Of a stretch of DNA of 64,000 bases, positions 15,409-24,217 are shown piece after piece. The notes beneath the pieces are model-generated. The model made no database searches. It worked only from the letters and a program-made list of their open reading frames with translations, and was not told the origin of the DNA. Location: assembly GCA_963821705.1 (NCBI GenBank), contig CAWGEV010000008.1:124001-188000 (forward strand). The letters are read 5' to 3'. This stretch comes from DASUPK01 sp963821705. GTDB lineage: Bacteria > Actinomycetota > Thermoleophilia > Solirubrobacterales > 70-9. The first letter of the stretch is position 1. Every line of letters starts with the position of its first letter. The position numbers were made by a program, and so were the translations under genes.

Positions 15409-16794
15409 GTGAGCCGGTACACGTCCGCGACCGATCAGGACCGCCGCGAGATGCTCGAGGCGGTCGGCGCCGCCTCGATCGATGACCTCTTCGAGGAGAT
15501 CCCCGAGGGAGTCCGCCTCGGCCGGCCCCTCGAGCTGCCCGACGGCAAGCCCGAGACGGAGGTCTACGACCGCCTCTCCGCGCTCGCCTCGCGGAACGCG
15601 CACGCGGAGGCTGAGACGAGCTTCCTCGGAGCCGGCATGTATGACCACTACGTGCCGGCGATCGTCGACGCGATCATCGGCCGCTCGGAGTTCCTGACGC
15701 CGTACACGCCGTACCAGCCGGAGATCTCGCAGGGCGGCCTCCAGGTCATGTTCGAGTTCCAGACCGCGATGTCGGAGCTCACCGGCCTGCCCGTCTCGAA
15801 CGCCGCCATGTACGAGGGGCCCTCGGCGGTCGCCTCGGCCGCCTACCTGGCGATCGGCGCGGCCGGCCGCAAGAAGCTGGTCGCATCGCGGGGCGTGCAT
15901 CCGCACAGCCGCGAGTCCCTCGAGACCTACGGCGCGGGGTTCGGCTCTGAGCTGGTCGAGGTGCCGCTGGACGGCGGCGTCACCGACGCAGCCGCTCTGG
16001 CCGAGGCGATCGACGACGAGACCGCCGCGGTCTTCCTGCAGCAGCCCAACTTCCTGGGAGCGGTCGAGGACATCGAGGCGCTCGGCGCCGCGGCGAAGGA
16101 GCACGGTGCCCTCGTCGTGGTGGCCTGCGACCCGATGGCCCTCTCGATCCTGCGGCCGCCGGGCGAATGCGGCGCGGACATCGCCGTGGGGGAGGGGCAG
16201 CCCCTCGGGAACCGCCTCGACTACGGCGGCCCCTCGTTCGGGTTCTTCTGCGCGACGGAGGAGCACATCCGGCGCATGCCCGGGCGAATCGCGGGCGAGA
16301 CGACCGACGTCGACGGCCGCCGCGGCTTCGTCCTCACGCTTCAGACCCGCGAACAGCACATCCGCCGGGAGAAGGCGACCCACAACATCTGCACCGCCCA
16401 GGCCCTCAACGCCCTCGCCGGGATGGTCCACCTGGCCTGGCTCGGCAAGCGGGGCTTCGTCGAGCTCGGCGAGTTGCTCGTCCGCCGCACCGCCTACGCG
16501 CGGGAGCGGCTGGCGGCGCTCGACGGCGTCGAGCTGCTCCACGACGCTCCGGTGGTGCGCGAGTTCGCAGTCAGCATCGATGCTTCCGTCCAGGCTGTCC
16601 TCGACCGCTGTGCCGCCGAGGGGATCGGCGCCGGCTATCCGCTTGGCCGCGACTACCCCGAGTACGAGAACGGGCTGCTCGTCGCCCTGACCGAGCGGCG
16701 GTCGAAGCAGGACATCGACCGCTTCGCCGACGTCCTGGGCCGGGCCGTCTCGGAGCTCCGGGGCGCGAGGGTCGCAGAGGAGGTGGTGTCGTGA
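15409..16794 (+). CDS. gcvPA: glycine dehydrogenase (decarboxylating) subunit 1
   Basis: One half of the P protein, which decarboxylates glycine with PLP and loads the aminomethyl group on GcvH. The 461 residues show SFLGAGMYDHYVPA near 70, TPYTPYQPEISQGG near 97, ETGLPVSNA-type ELTGLPVSNAAMYEG near 122 and GEGQPLGNRLDYGGP near 260, all characteristic of the N-terminal subunit. The PLP lysine is in the partner. It overlaps gcvPB (GTGA), giving equal expression of the two halves. Confidence 0.95.
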   Translation: MSRYTSATDQDRREMLEAVGAASIDDLFEEIPEGVRLGRPLELPDGKPETEVYDRLSALASRNAHAEAETSFLGAGMYDHYVPAIVDAIIGRSEFLTPYTPYQPEISQGGLQVMFEFQTAMSELTGLPVSNAAMYEGPSAVASAAYLAIGAAGRKKLVASRGVHPHSRESLETYGAGFGSELVEVPLDGGVTDAAALAEAIDDETAAVFLQQPNFLGAVEDIEALGAAAKEHGALVVVACDPMALSILRPPGECGADIAVGEGQPLGNRLDYGGPSFGFFCATEEHIRRMPGRIAGETTDVDGRRGFVLTLQTREQHIRREKATHNICTAQALNALAGMVHLAWLGKRGFVELGELLVRRTAYARERLAALDGVELLHDAPVVREFAVSIDASVQAVLDRCAAEGIGAGYPLGRDYPEYENGLLVALTERRSKQDIDRFADVLGRAVSELRGARVAEEVVS

Positions 16795-18335
16795 GCGAGG
16801 ACGGCAAGCTGACCGCGGCCGGACCCGAGCTGACCGAGACGCCGATGCAGCGCGACCGCGCCACCACGATCTACGAGCGCTCGGTCGAGGGCCGTCGCGC
16901 CGCAGCGCTGCCCGAGGCCGGGGTGGAGGAGCGCCCGCTCGACCAGCTGATCCCGACGAAGCTCCTGAGGGAGAAGCCCGCGGACCTGCCTGAGGTCGCC
17001 GAGCCGGAGATCGTCCGGCACTACAACCGGATCTCGCGGCGGAACTTCGACCTCGACACCGGCTTCTATCCGCTCGGCTCGTGCACGATGAAGCACAACC
17101 CGCGGCTCAACGAGCGGGTCGCGGCGCTGCCCGGGCACGCCCGCCTTCACCCGGCGCAGGAGCCGAAGCGGGCCCAGGGCGCGCTCGAGCTGATGTGGCT
17201 CCTCCAGCAGTCGCTCTCGGAGATCTGCGGACTGCCCCATGTCAGCCTCCAGCCCTCGGCCGGCTCCCACGGCGAACTGGCGGGCCTGCTGCTGACGCGC
17301 GCCTACCACGCGGACCGCGGCGAGAACCGGACGAAGGTCCTCACCCCCGACACCGCCCACGGGACCAACCCGGCGACGGTGACGATGGCCGGCCACGAGG
17401 TCGTGAAGCTCGCCTCCAACGACCGCGGCGGCATCGACCTCGACGACCTGCGGGCGAAGGCGGACGAGGACACCGCCTGCCTGATGCTGACCAACCCGAA
17501 CACCCTCGGGCTGTTCGACGAGAACATCGAGGAGATCGCGTCGATCGTCCACGAGGCCGGGGGGACCCTCTACTACGACGGAGCGAACCTGAACGCGATC
17601 ATGGGCCGCTCGCGGCCGGGCGACATGGGCTTCGACATCGTCCACGTCAACCTCCACAAGTCGTTCTCACAGCCGCACGGCGGCGGAGGTCCCGGGGCCG
17701 GCCCGATCGCGGCGAGCGAGCGGATCGAGCCGTTCCTGCCCCGGCCCCAGGTCGTCCGCCGCGAGCCCCAGAACGGGGGAGAGCCGTCCTTCGACCTCGA
17801 CTACGACCGCCCGAAGTCGATCGGGCGCCTGCGCGGCTTCCAGGGCAACTTCGGCGTCTTCGTCCGCTCGTACGCCTACATCCTCAGTCTGGGCGGCGAC
17901 GGCCTCCAGGAGGCTTCCGAGACGGCGGTGCTGAATGCCAATTACCTGCTCGCGAGGCTCCGAGAGGGCAAGGTCGGCAAGTACACGCCCGTGGCCTTCG
18001 ACCGCATGCCGATGCACGAGTTCGTCCTCTCCGGCGCACCGGCCAAGAAGGAGCTCGGCATCAAGACCCTCGACATCGCCAAGCGGCTGCTCGACTTCGG
18101 CATGCACCCGCCGACGGTCTACTTCCCGCTGCTGGTCGACGAGGCCCTGATGGTCGAGCCCACCGAGACGGAGACGCGCGAGACGCTGGACGCGTTCGCC
18201 GAGGCGATCGAGGCGATCCTGAGCGAGGCGGGCGAGGATGCCGCCATCGCGCAGAACGCGCCCTACACGACTCCGGTGAGGCGGCTCGACGAGGTCGCCG
18301 CCAACCGCAACCCAGTCATCCGGCAGCCGCTCTAG
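16791..18335 (+). CDS. gcvPB: glycine dehydrogenase (decarboxylating) subunit 2
   Basis: PLP-bearing half of the split P protein, 514 residues. Motifs: FYPLGSCTMKHNPR near 86, QPSAGSHGELAG near 155, DTAHGTNPATV near 187 and the PLP lysine in HVNLHKSFSQPHGGGGPG near 287. GTG 16791 is preceded by GAGGAGG and overlaps the gcvPA stop. The gene is followed by a strong hairpin that also ends the opposing minus-strand unit. Confidence 0.95.
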   Translation: MSEDGKLTAAGPELTETPMQRDRATTIYERSVEGRRAAALPEAGVEERPLDQLIPTKLLREKPADLPEVAEPEIVRHYNRISRRNFDLDTGFYPLGSCTMKHNPRLNERVAALPGHARLHPAQEPKRAQGALELMWLLQQSLSEICGLPHVSLQPSAGSHGELAGLLLTRAYHADRGENRTKVLTPDTAHGTNPATVTMAGHEVVKLASNDRGGIDLDDLRAKADEDTACLMLTNPNTLGLFDENIEEIASIVHEAGGTLYYDGANLNAIMGRSRPGDMGFDIVHVNLHKSFSQPHGGGGPGAGPIAASERIEPFLPRPQVVRREPQNGGEPSFDLDYDRPKSIGRLRGFQGNFGVFVRSYAYILSLGGDGLQEASETAVLNANYLLARLREGKVGKYTPVAFDRMPMHEFVLSGAPAKKELGIKTLDIAKRLLDFGMHPPTVYFPLLVDEALMVEPTETETRETLDAFAEAIEAILSEAGEDAAIAQNAPYTTPVRRLDEVAANRNPVIRQPL

Positions 18336-18367
18336 CGGATCCGAGGCGGAGACTTCAGGCGGGCGAC

Positions 18368-18394
18368 GATGCGCCCCTCGCTGTGGGGCGCATC
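18368..18394. terminator. 10-bp stem shared by convergent units
   Basis: GATGCGCCCC (18368-18377) and GGGGCGCATC (18385-18394) form a perfect 10-bp stem around a 7-nt loop. It lies 32 nt after the gcvPB stop and 13 nt beyond the stop of the convergent small ORF. This is the strongest hairpin in the window and probably a bidirectional, U-less terminator. Confidence 0.7.
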
Positions 18395-18407
18395 GCCGCT
18401 TGGATCA

Positions 18408-18581
18408 CTAGCCCTTGATCACCCTGACGCCGGGGACCTTGAGCGCCGTGATCTCCGCATGGTTCACGTCGGCCGCCTGCGACGACGAGCAGATCAGCTG
18501 GGCCGTGGTGGCGGCCTTCGCCTGGCCCCGGATTCGGTCGGGGCGCACGGCGGGCACCCTTGCATGGGCGCCGGAGGGCAT
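18408..18581 (-). CDS. small unrecognised protein (57 aa) downstream of LigD polymerase
   Basis: The ATG at 18581 is preceded by a GAGGAG ribosome site formed by the last codons of the polymerase gene, whose stop is 10 nt upstream. Of 56 codons after the start only four end in A or T, a pattern expected of a real gene here. The stop lies just before the shared hairpin. The product starts MPSGAHARVP, is soluble-looking, has one Cys and ends VPGVRVIKG. No family recognised; a role in the end-joining unit would be guesswork. Confidence 0.55.
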   Translation of the reverse strand: MPSGAHARVPAVRPDRIRGQAKAATTAQLICSSSQAADVNHAEITALKVPGVRVIKG

Positions 18582-18591
18582 CAGCTGGACG

Positions 18592-19542
18592 TCACTCCTC
18601 CTCGAGCTCGCCGATGTCCGGGAGCTTCTGCTTGAGCTTCAGCACAGGCTCGAAGAGGTCACCCTCCTTCTCGACGCGCTTGATCGCGTCGGGGATGACG
18701 AAGCGGAGCTTCTCCGCGTCACCGCGCTTCGCGGCGCGCTCCACCTCCCGCCAGTGGAGGGGGATCGAGGCCGTGGGGAGCTCGCGGGCTCTCAGCGAGT
18801 AGACGGCGATCGTCGTCTTCTTCTGGTGGTTCTGGCTCCAGTCGACGAAGACCTTGCCCCGGCGGTCCACCTTGGCCATCTTCGAGACGACCTCCTTCGG
18901 CGTTTGCTTCTCGAGGAGCTGGGCCACTGCCTTGGCGAACGGGCTGGTCTGCTCGTAGGTGACCTTGGTGTTGAGGGGGAAGTAGACCTGGAGGCCCTTG
19001 CCGCCGGAGACCTTCGGAAACCCCTCGAGCCCGAAGGCGCCGAACAGCTCGCGCACCCGCAGCGCGACCTTGCAGCACTCCGCGAGGCCCGCCGGAGGCC
19101 CGGGGTCGAGGTCGAACGCGAGCAGCGTCGGCTGCTCCATTCGCCTCGCTTTCGACAGCGACGGATGCAGCTCGAGGGCCGCGAGCTGCGCCATCCAGAC
19201 GAGCGTGGCCCGGTTCTCGCAGAGGCAGAAGTCGATCTCCCCGGCCCGCCGATCGACGTAGATCGGCGTGGTCTTCACCCACTCGGGCCGGTGCTTGGGG
19301 CAGTTCTTCTCGAAGAAGGAGGTGTCCGGCCTGCCGACGCCCTCCGGGAAGCGCCGCAGGGTGAGGGGGCGGCCCTTCAGGTGCGGCAGGATCAGGTCCG
19401 CGACGCGGGCGTAGTAGTCGATCACCTCCGCCTTCGTGGTCTTGGTCCTCGGGTAGAGGACCTTGTCGAGGTTGGTCAGCTTCAACCGGCGGTTCCCGAC
19501 CACCACCTCCTGATGGCTGCTCCGCTTCGCGTCCGCGGCCAT
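18592..19542 (-). CDS. ligD: NHEJ polymerase/primase, LigD Pol domain
   Basis: Fills or extends ends during non-homologous end joining; archaeo-eukaryotic primase fold. The 316 residues carry TNLDKVLYP near 23, GRPLTLRRFPEG near 57, the catalytic Asp pair in AFDLDPGPP near 145, and FPKVSGGKGLQVY near 180. It is a stand-alone Pol domain; ligase and Ku are separate upstream genes on the same strand. The gene symbol is used in the sense of the LigD Pol domain. Confidence 0.92.
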   Translation of the reverse strand: MAADAKRSSHQEVVVGNRRLKLTNLDKVLYPRTKTTKAEVIDYYARVADLILPHLKGRPLTLRRFPEGVGRPDTSFFEKNCPKHRPEWVKTTPIYVDRRAGEIDFCLCENRATLVWMAQLAALELHPSLSKARRMEQPTLLAFDLDPGPPAGLAECCKVALRVRELFGAFGLEGFPKVSGGKGLQVYFPLNTKVTYEQTSPFAKAVAQLLEKQTPKEVVSKMAKVDRRGKVFVDWSQNHQKKTTIAVYSLRARELPTASIPLHWREVERAAKRGDAEKLRFVIPDAIKRVEKEGDLFEPVLKLKQKLPDIGELEEE

Positions 19543-19579
19543 CAGGTAAGGGCGCTATCCCCCTGGCAACCCTGAGCCG

Positions 19580-20515
19580 TCAGGCCTTGGCCTTCTTGCG
19601 GGAGGTGCTCTTGCGGCGACCGTTGCTGGACGAGCTCTTCGTCTTCGACGAGCTCTTCGGGCGGGAGGAGGACTTCGCCCTGGCCTTGGGCTTGGGCTTG
19701 CCCCTGCCGTCGGCGGCGGCCTCCTCGCCCTTCACGGCGGCGAGGCTCTCCTCGAGCGCCGCCATCAGGTCCGGCGCCTTGGTCGGCTTGGGCTCCTCGC
19801 TCGGCGCGCTGACGACCTCCTTGCCGGCGGCCTTGCGCTCCAGCAGGTCGAGCAGCTCCTCGCGGTACTCGTCGCGATACTTGTCCGGCTCGAAGTCGCT
19901 GGTCAGGGACTCGATCAGCTGCTTCGCCATCTCGAGCTCCCTCTTCTCGGGCTTCTTGGGCTTTGCGTCCTCGAACACCTCGCCGTCGAGGTCCTTGGGG
20001 GAGGACACCTCGTCGTGGAAGCGCATCGTGGTCAGCGTGAGCACCTCGTCCATGGGGCGGATCGCCGCCAGGTGCTCCTTGTTGCGGAGGACGAAGCGGG
20101 CGATCGCCACCTTGCGCGCCTCATTCATCGCCTGGACGAGCAGCGCGTAGGCGCGCTCGGCGCCCTTGTCGGGGCCGAGGAAGTAGGGCTGCTCGAAGTA
20201 GATCGGGTCGATGTCGTCGAGGTCGACGAAGTCCTGGATCTCGATCGCCCGGGTTTTCTTGGGGTCGAGCTCGACGAGCTCGTCCCGCTCCAGCACGACG
20301 TACTGGTCCGGCGCGTACTCGTAGCCCTTGACGATCTTCTCGTAGGGGACCTCCTTGCCATCCGTCTCGGCCACGCGCTTGTGGCGGATGCGCGAACCAT
20401 CGCCCTCACGGAGCTCCTTGAAGCGCACGGTCTGCTTGGAGACGGCGCTGTACAGCTTCACGGGCACGTTGAGCAGCCCGAAGCTGATCGATCCGCTCCA
20501 AATCGCCCTAGCCAT
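19580..20515 (-). CDS. ku: non-homologous end-joining protein Ku
   Basis: Homodimeric ring protein that binds DNA ends and recruits LigD. The protein (311 residues) begins MARAIWSGSISFGL; the Ku core runs to about residue 215 with LLNVPVKLYSAV, YEYAPDQYVVLE and YFEQPYFLGPD. The last 70 residues are a low-complexity Lys/Ser/Arg tail, like the extended tails of some actinobacterial Ku proteins that add DNA affinity. ATG 20515 is chosen over TTG 20521 because GAGGTGAT lies at proper spacing. Confidence 0.95.
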   Translation of the reverse strand: MARAIWSGSISFGLLNVPVKLYSAVSKQTVRFKELREGDGSRIRHKRVAETDGKEVPYEKIVKGYEYAPDQYVVLERDELVELDPKKTRAIEIQDFVDLDDIDPIYFEQPYFLGPDKGAERAYALLVQAMNEARKVAIARFVLRNKEHLAAIRPMDEVLTLTTMRFHDEVSSPKDLDGEVFEDAKPKKPEKRELEMAKQLIESLTSDFEPDKYRDEYREELLDLLERKAAGKEVVSAPSEEPKPTKAPDLMAALEESLAAVKGEEAAADGRGKPKPKARAKSSSRPKSSSKTKSSSSNGRRKSTSRKKAKA

Positions 20516-20620
20516 CCTCAATCACCTCGATCCCGAATCCTTCGACATTGCGGAGATTACCCCTGGGCGGGCGCCGGCAATCGGGCGCTCCCTTGCGTGC
20601 TCACGCCTGTAATGACCAGG

Positions 20621-20646
20621 TTCAGCGCTGAAACTCATCGGTTCAG
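20621..20646. promoter_or_regulatory. TTCAG dyad and direct repeat between ligase and ku
   Basis: TTCAGCGCTGAA (20621-20632) is a 12-bp palindrome; GGTTCAG also starts at 20619 and 20640, the second copy touching the ligase stop. It lies at the ligase end of the 127-nt gap upstream of ku. Function unknown. Confidence 0.3.
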
Positions 20647-21689
20647 AACTCCCTGACCACCTCGCGCGGGTCCTTGTCGTCCCGCATGCCCTTGAAGGCG
20701 GGCTGTCGCAGCGTTCCCTCCCTCGTCCACTCCGTCCAGGAGACCTCGCAGACCAGCTCGGGCTCACACCAGGCCGCGAACCGCGCCTTCGGGCCGGTCG
20801 GCGCCCCGACGTCGAAGGGGCTCTCCGGGCGCTCGCGCTTGCGCAGCTCCCGGGTGAGGAAGTCGAGATCGTGCTCCTTCAGGCCCGAGCCGACGCCGCC
20901 CGCGAAGCGCAGGAGCTGCCGCTCTCCCTTGCCCAGCTCGGAGCGCCGCCTGTCGTAGTAGCCGACCAGCAGGGAGCCGACGCGCTTGGCGCGCCGGCCC
21001 TCGCCTGGGATGTAGCCGCCGATCACGAACTCCTGCCGGCGCCAGACGCGGGTCTTGATCCACTCGCCGGTGCGCTTGCCGGGCCGATAGGGGCTGTCGC
21101 AGCGCTTCGAGACGATGCCCTCGAGCCCCTGGCGCCGGGCCGCCTCGAGCAGGTCGGCCCCGCCGCCGTGGCGGTAGCGGGGGGTTCGCCAGCGAGGGCC
21201 GTCGAGGTCCAGCCCCTCGAGCAGCTCGCGCCGCTTCAGGTAGGGGAGGTCCCTGATGCGCCGGCCGTCGAGGTGCAGGAGGTCGAAGATCACGTAGTCG
21301 ACCGGCTGCTGCTTCACCCGGGCCTGGATCGCGCCGGGTGAGGTGAGCCCCATCCGGCTCTGAATCAGCTGGAACCGGGGACGGCCCTCCGGGTCCAGAG
21401 CCACTACCTCGCCGTCTAGGACTGCGGCATGGTCGCCCAGGGCCTCGGCGATCGCCTCGAGCTCGGGGTAGCGGAGGGTGACGTCCTCCTGACGGCGGCT
21501 CAGCATCGACCACCTGCCGCGGTTGGCATAGCCGAGCGCCCGGATCCCGTCCCACTTGATCTCGTACGCCCAGTCCTCGCCGTCGGACTCCGGGGCCTGC
21601 CCCGGCTTGGCGAGCATCGGGTCGAGCCGGCTCGGGAATCTCTCCTTCGGCGCGTCCGTGAGCGGTGAGCTGGCCTTTGCCTTCGCCAC
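20643..21689 (-). CDS. ATP-dependent DNA ligase (LigD ligase domain type)
   Basis: Seals nicks or ends with ATP; 348 residues. The adenylation motif I is EIKWDGIRAL near 43 (nucleophilic Lys), motif III region VLDGEVVALD near 90, EGIVSKR near 196, EWIKTR near 216, and an OB-fold tail ending EVSWTEWTREGTLRQP-type sequence near 318, as in LigD/LigC ligases. GTG 21689 is the start. Its place beside ku and pol indicates the NHEJ ligase. No 3'-phosphoesterase domain is fused or present in the window. Confidence 0.93.
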   Translation of the reverse strand: MAKAKASSPLTDAPKERFPSRLDPMLAKPGQAPESDGEDWAYEIKWDGIRALGYANRGRWSMLSRRQEDVTLRYPELEAIAEALGDHAAVLDGEVVALDPEGRPRFQLIQSRMGLTSPGAIQARVKQQPVDYVIFDLLHLDGRRIRDLPYLKRRELLEGLDLDGPRWRTPRYRHGGGADLLEAARRQGLEGIVSKRCDSPYRPGKRTGEWIKTRVWRRQEFVIGGYIPGEGRRAKRVGSLLVGYYDRRRSELGKGERQLLRFAGGVGSGLKEHDLDFLTRELRKRERPESPFDVGAPTGPKARFAAWCEPELVCEVSWTEWTREGTLRQPAFKGMRDDKDPREVVREF

Positions 21690-21734
21690 GCCGGCGATTA
21701 TGCGTGCCCGGTTTGGGGAGCGCCCGGCGACCCG

Positions 21735-22490
21735 CTAGGGGGTGCTCGGCTTCGGGTAGATGAACTGGTGGCCGAGCAGTTCGGCCACGGTGACGAACTT
21801 GTAGCCGCGGTGACGGAAGTGGGAGAGGATCGAGGGCAGCGCAGCGACGGTCTGGCTGCGGTTGCCGCCCCCGTCGTGCATGACGACGATCGAGCCGTTG
21901 TGCGCGTTGTGGATCACGTTCGACGCGATCGCGCCCACGCCCGGAGTCGACCAGTCCCGGGGGTCGACGTCCCAGTTGACCGTGGTCATGTGCAGCGCGT
22001 GCGCGCGCTGGATCAGCCCGCTGTTCACGGCTCCGTCGGGAGGCCGGAAGTCGCACGGGCGGAACCCGGTGGCGTTCCGGATCAGGCGGTTCGTCTCGTG
22101 CAGCGAGCCGCTCGACGGATACATCTCGTGGTGGAGCGAGTGGTTTCCGATCTCATTGCCCTGGGCGAGGATCTTCTTCATCGTCGAGGCACGGCCTGAG
22201 GTCTCCTGTCCGATCTCGAAGAAGGTGGCGTGGGAGTCGAACCTGCGCAGCACGCGAAGGACCTGCGGTGTGTAGTTGCTCGGTCCGTCGTCGAAGCCGA
22301 TCGCGATCCGCTTGCGACCGCGGGGGCCGTTCGTGACGAACGAGCGGCCGCCGTGGGTGCAGCCGGTGGGCAGGACCGGCTGGGCGGCGCGGGGGCGCGG
22401 TGTGCCGGCACGGCTCGCCACCGCGCTGCCGCCCGGCGCAGCAGCAAGAGCGAGTGACGCCAGCGCGATGAAGGTCATCCGTCCCCGCAT
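21735..22490 (-). CDS. secreted polysaccharide deacetylase (NodB fold)
   Basis: Probable peptidoglycan or chitin-like polysaccharide N-deacetylase outside the membrane; 251 residues. A signal-like N-terminus (MRGRMTFIALASLALAAA) is followed by the NodB domain: motif 1 GFDDGPSNYTP, motif 2 GNEIGNHSLHHE with the metal-binding His pair, motif 3 RPPDGAVN, and the later VNWDVDPRDWSTPG and VVMHDGG. ATG 22490 gives a normal signal peptide; an in-frame extension to 22538 does not. It is divergent from the exporter gene. Confidence 0.88.
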   Translation of the reverse strand: MRGRMTFIALASLALAAAPGGSAVASRAGTPRPRAAQPVLPTGCTHGGRSFVTNGPRGRKRIAIGFDDGPSNYTPQVLRVLRRFDSHATFFEIGQETSGRASTMKKILAQGNEIGNHSLHHEMYPSSGSLHETNRLIRNATGFRPCDFRPPDGAVNSGLIQRAHALHMTTVNWDVDPRDWSTPGVGAIASNVIHNAHNGSIVVMHDGGGNRSQTVAALPSILSHFRHRGYKFVTVAELLGHQFIYPKPSTP

Positions 22491-22566
22491 CGGAGGCGCG
22501 CAGTCTCCCGCTTTCCGTGCGCGGACGCAAGTTCCCAACCCGGTCAGGCCAAGCCGGTTCCCTCCC

Positions 22567-22572
22567 TAGACT
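22567..22572 (+). promoter_or_regulatory. -10 box of the exporter gene
   Basis: TAGACT, 2 nt before GTG 22575 and 8 nt before in-frame TTG 22581. By the spacing used elsewhere in the window, TTG 22581 may be the real start. Confidence 0.4.
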
Positions 22573-22574
22573 CG

Positions 22575-24209
22575 GTGTCCTTGTCCGACGAGCGCCGCAA
22601 GCGCTTCACGATGATCGCGACGATCCTCGGTTCGACGATCGTCTTCCTCGACGCCACCGTCGTCAACGTCGCCCTGCCGGCCATCTCCAAGGACCTCAAT
22701 ACCGGCCTCGCGGACCAGCAGTGGGTCGTCGAGGCCTACTCACTGGCCACCGTCTCCCTGCTCCTCGTCGGCGGGGCACTCGGCGACCAGTTCGGACGGA
22801 GGAGGATCTTCACCGTGGGCCTGATCGGCTTCGGGACCACCTCGCTGCTTTGCGCGATCGCACCGTCGAGCTCGTTCCTGATCGGTGCCCGTGCCGCCCA
22901 GGGCCTCACCGGGGCTCTGCTGGTGCCGGGTTCGCTCGCGATCATCGCGGCGACCTTCGAGGGGGCCGAACGGGGCAAGGCGGTGGGCACCTGGACCGCC
23001 TGGACGGGAATCGCAACGGTGATCGGGCCCGCGGGCGGCGGCGCGCTGGTCGAAGCGATCTCCTGGCGCGCGATCTTCTGGGTCAACCTGCCGCTCGTCG
23101 TCTTCACGGTTTGGCTTGCTCGCAGACACGTCGAGGAGAGCTTGGACCCGGAGGCCGACCGCGCGATCGACTGGCTCGGGATCCTGATGTCCGCACTGGG
23201 CCTCGGGGGTGTCGTCTTCGGGTTCATCGAGCAGCCGACGCACGGCTGGAGCGACCCGGTCGTGATGGTCCCGCTGGTCGGCGGCGCCGTGCTCTTCGCC
23301 CTGTTCCTCCTTTGGGAGTCGCGCTACGCGCACTCGATGCTGGACCTCGGCCTGTTCCGGATACGCAACTTCGCCGTGACGAACCTCGAGACGCTGATCG
23401 TCTACTCGGGTCTGATCGGCGCTTTCTTCTTCGTCTCGCTTTTCCTCCAGCAGACGGTCGGCTACACGCCGCTGGAGGCGGGCCTGGCCACCACGCCGAT
23501 CTCGGTGACGTTGTTCCTCCTGTCGCCCGTGTTCGGCCGGATCTCGACGAGCATCGGCCCCAGGGTGCCGATGTGCGCCGGGCCGATCGTCGGCGGTATC
23601 GGACTTCTTCTCCTGACCCGGGTGGATGCGCATCCGAGCTACCTGACCGACGTCCTGCCGGGCGTGATCGTCTTCGGGCTCGGCCTGTCGGCGACGGTGG
23701 CGCCCCTGACGGCGACGGCGCTCAACTCGGTCGCGGAAAACCGCGTCGGTGTGGCCTCCGGCATCAACAACGCCGTCTCGAGGGTCGCCGGCGTCCTGGC
23801 CATCGCGATCCTCGGGGCGCTGATCGCGGCGAAGTTCACGTCCACGGTCGACGGCAAGGTGAGCAGCGCCAACCTCTCGCCGCAGGCGAACCGGGCGATC
23901 AGCAAGGCGAAGGAAAACCCGCTCCGGCCGGCCTCCACGAACGGGTTGCCGCCGGCGCAGGCCAGTGACGTGACCAGTGCGACGGTGGCGGGAGCCGAGG
24001 ACGGCTTCCACTCGGCGATGATGGTGGCCGGGACCCTGATGATCATGGGCGGGGCCATCGCCGGGATCGGACTCCGCAACCCGAGCAGGGAGACCGAGTA
24101 CGTGCCGCCGGGCGCGGCGCCGGCGGGCGAGTGCGCCCATTGCCCTGACCATCTCGATGGCGCGCACGAACCCGAGCGGGAACCCGAGCCGGTCGCGGAG
24201 CCGGTATAA
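22575..24209 (+). CDS. MFS exporter, DHA2 (14-TM drug:H+ antiporter) family
   Basis: A 544-residue proton-driven efflux transporter. Features include the N-terminal IVFLDATVVNVALPAI motif with the conserved Asp near residue 27, motif A-like GGALGDQFGRRRIF near 66, motif C-like AWTGIATVIGPAGGGALVE near 141, and 14 predicted hydrophobic segments, ending in a proline/glutamate-rich tail. The substrate cannot be assigned. The adjacent PPOX gene follows after 8 nt. Confidence 0.88.
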   Translation: MSLSDERRKRFTMIATILGSTIVFLDATVVNVALPAISKDLNTGLADQQWVVEAYSLATVSLLLVGGALGDQFGRRRIFTVGLIGFGTTSLLCAIAPSSSFLIGARAAQGLTGALLVPGSLAIIAATFEGAERGKAVGTWTAWTGIATVIGPAGGGALVEAISWRAIFWVNLPLVVFTVWLARRHVEESLDPEADRAIDWLGILMSALGLGGVVFGFIEQPTHGWSDPVVMVPLVGGAVLFALFLLWESRYAHSMLDLGLFRIRNFAVTNLETLIVYSGLIGAFFFVSLFLQQTVGYTPLEAGLATTPISVTLFLLSPVFGRISTSIGPRVPMCAGPIVGGIGLLLLTRVDAHPSYLTDVLPGVIVFGLGLSATVAPLTATALNSVAENRVGVASGINNAVSRVAGVLAIAILGALIAAKFTSTVDGKVSSANLSPQANRAISKAKENPLRPASTNGLPPAQASDVTSATVAGAEDGFHSAMMVAGTLMIMGGAIAGIGLRNPSRETEYVPPGAAPAGECAHCPDHLDGAHEPEREPEPVAEPV

Positions 24210-24217
24210 GCCGGGAG

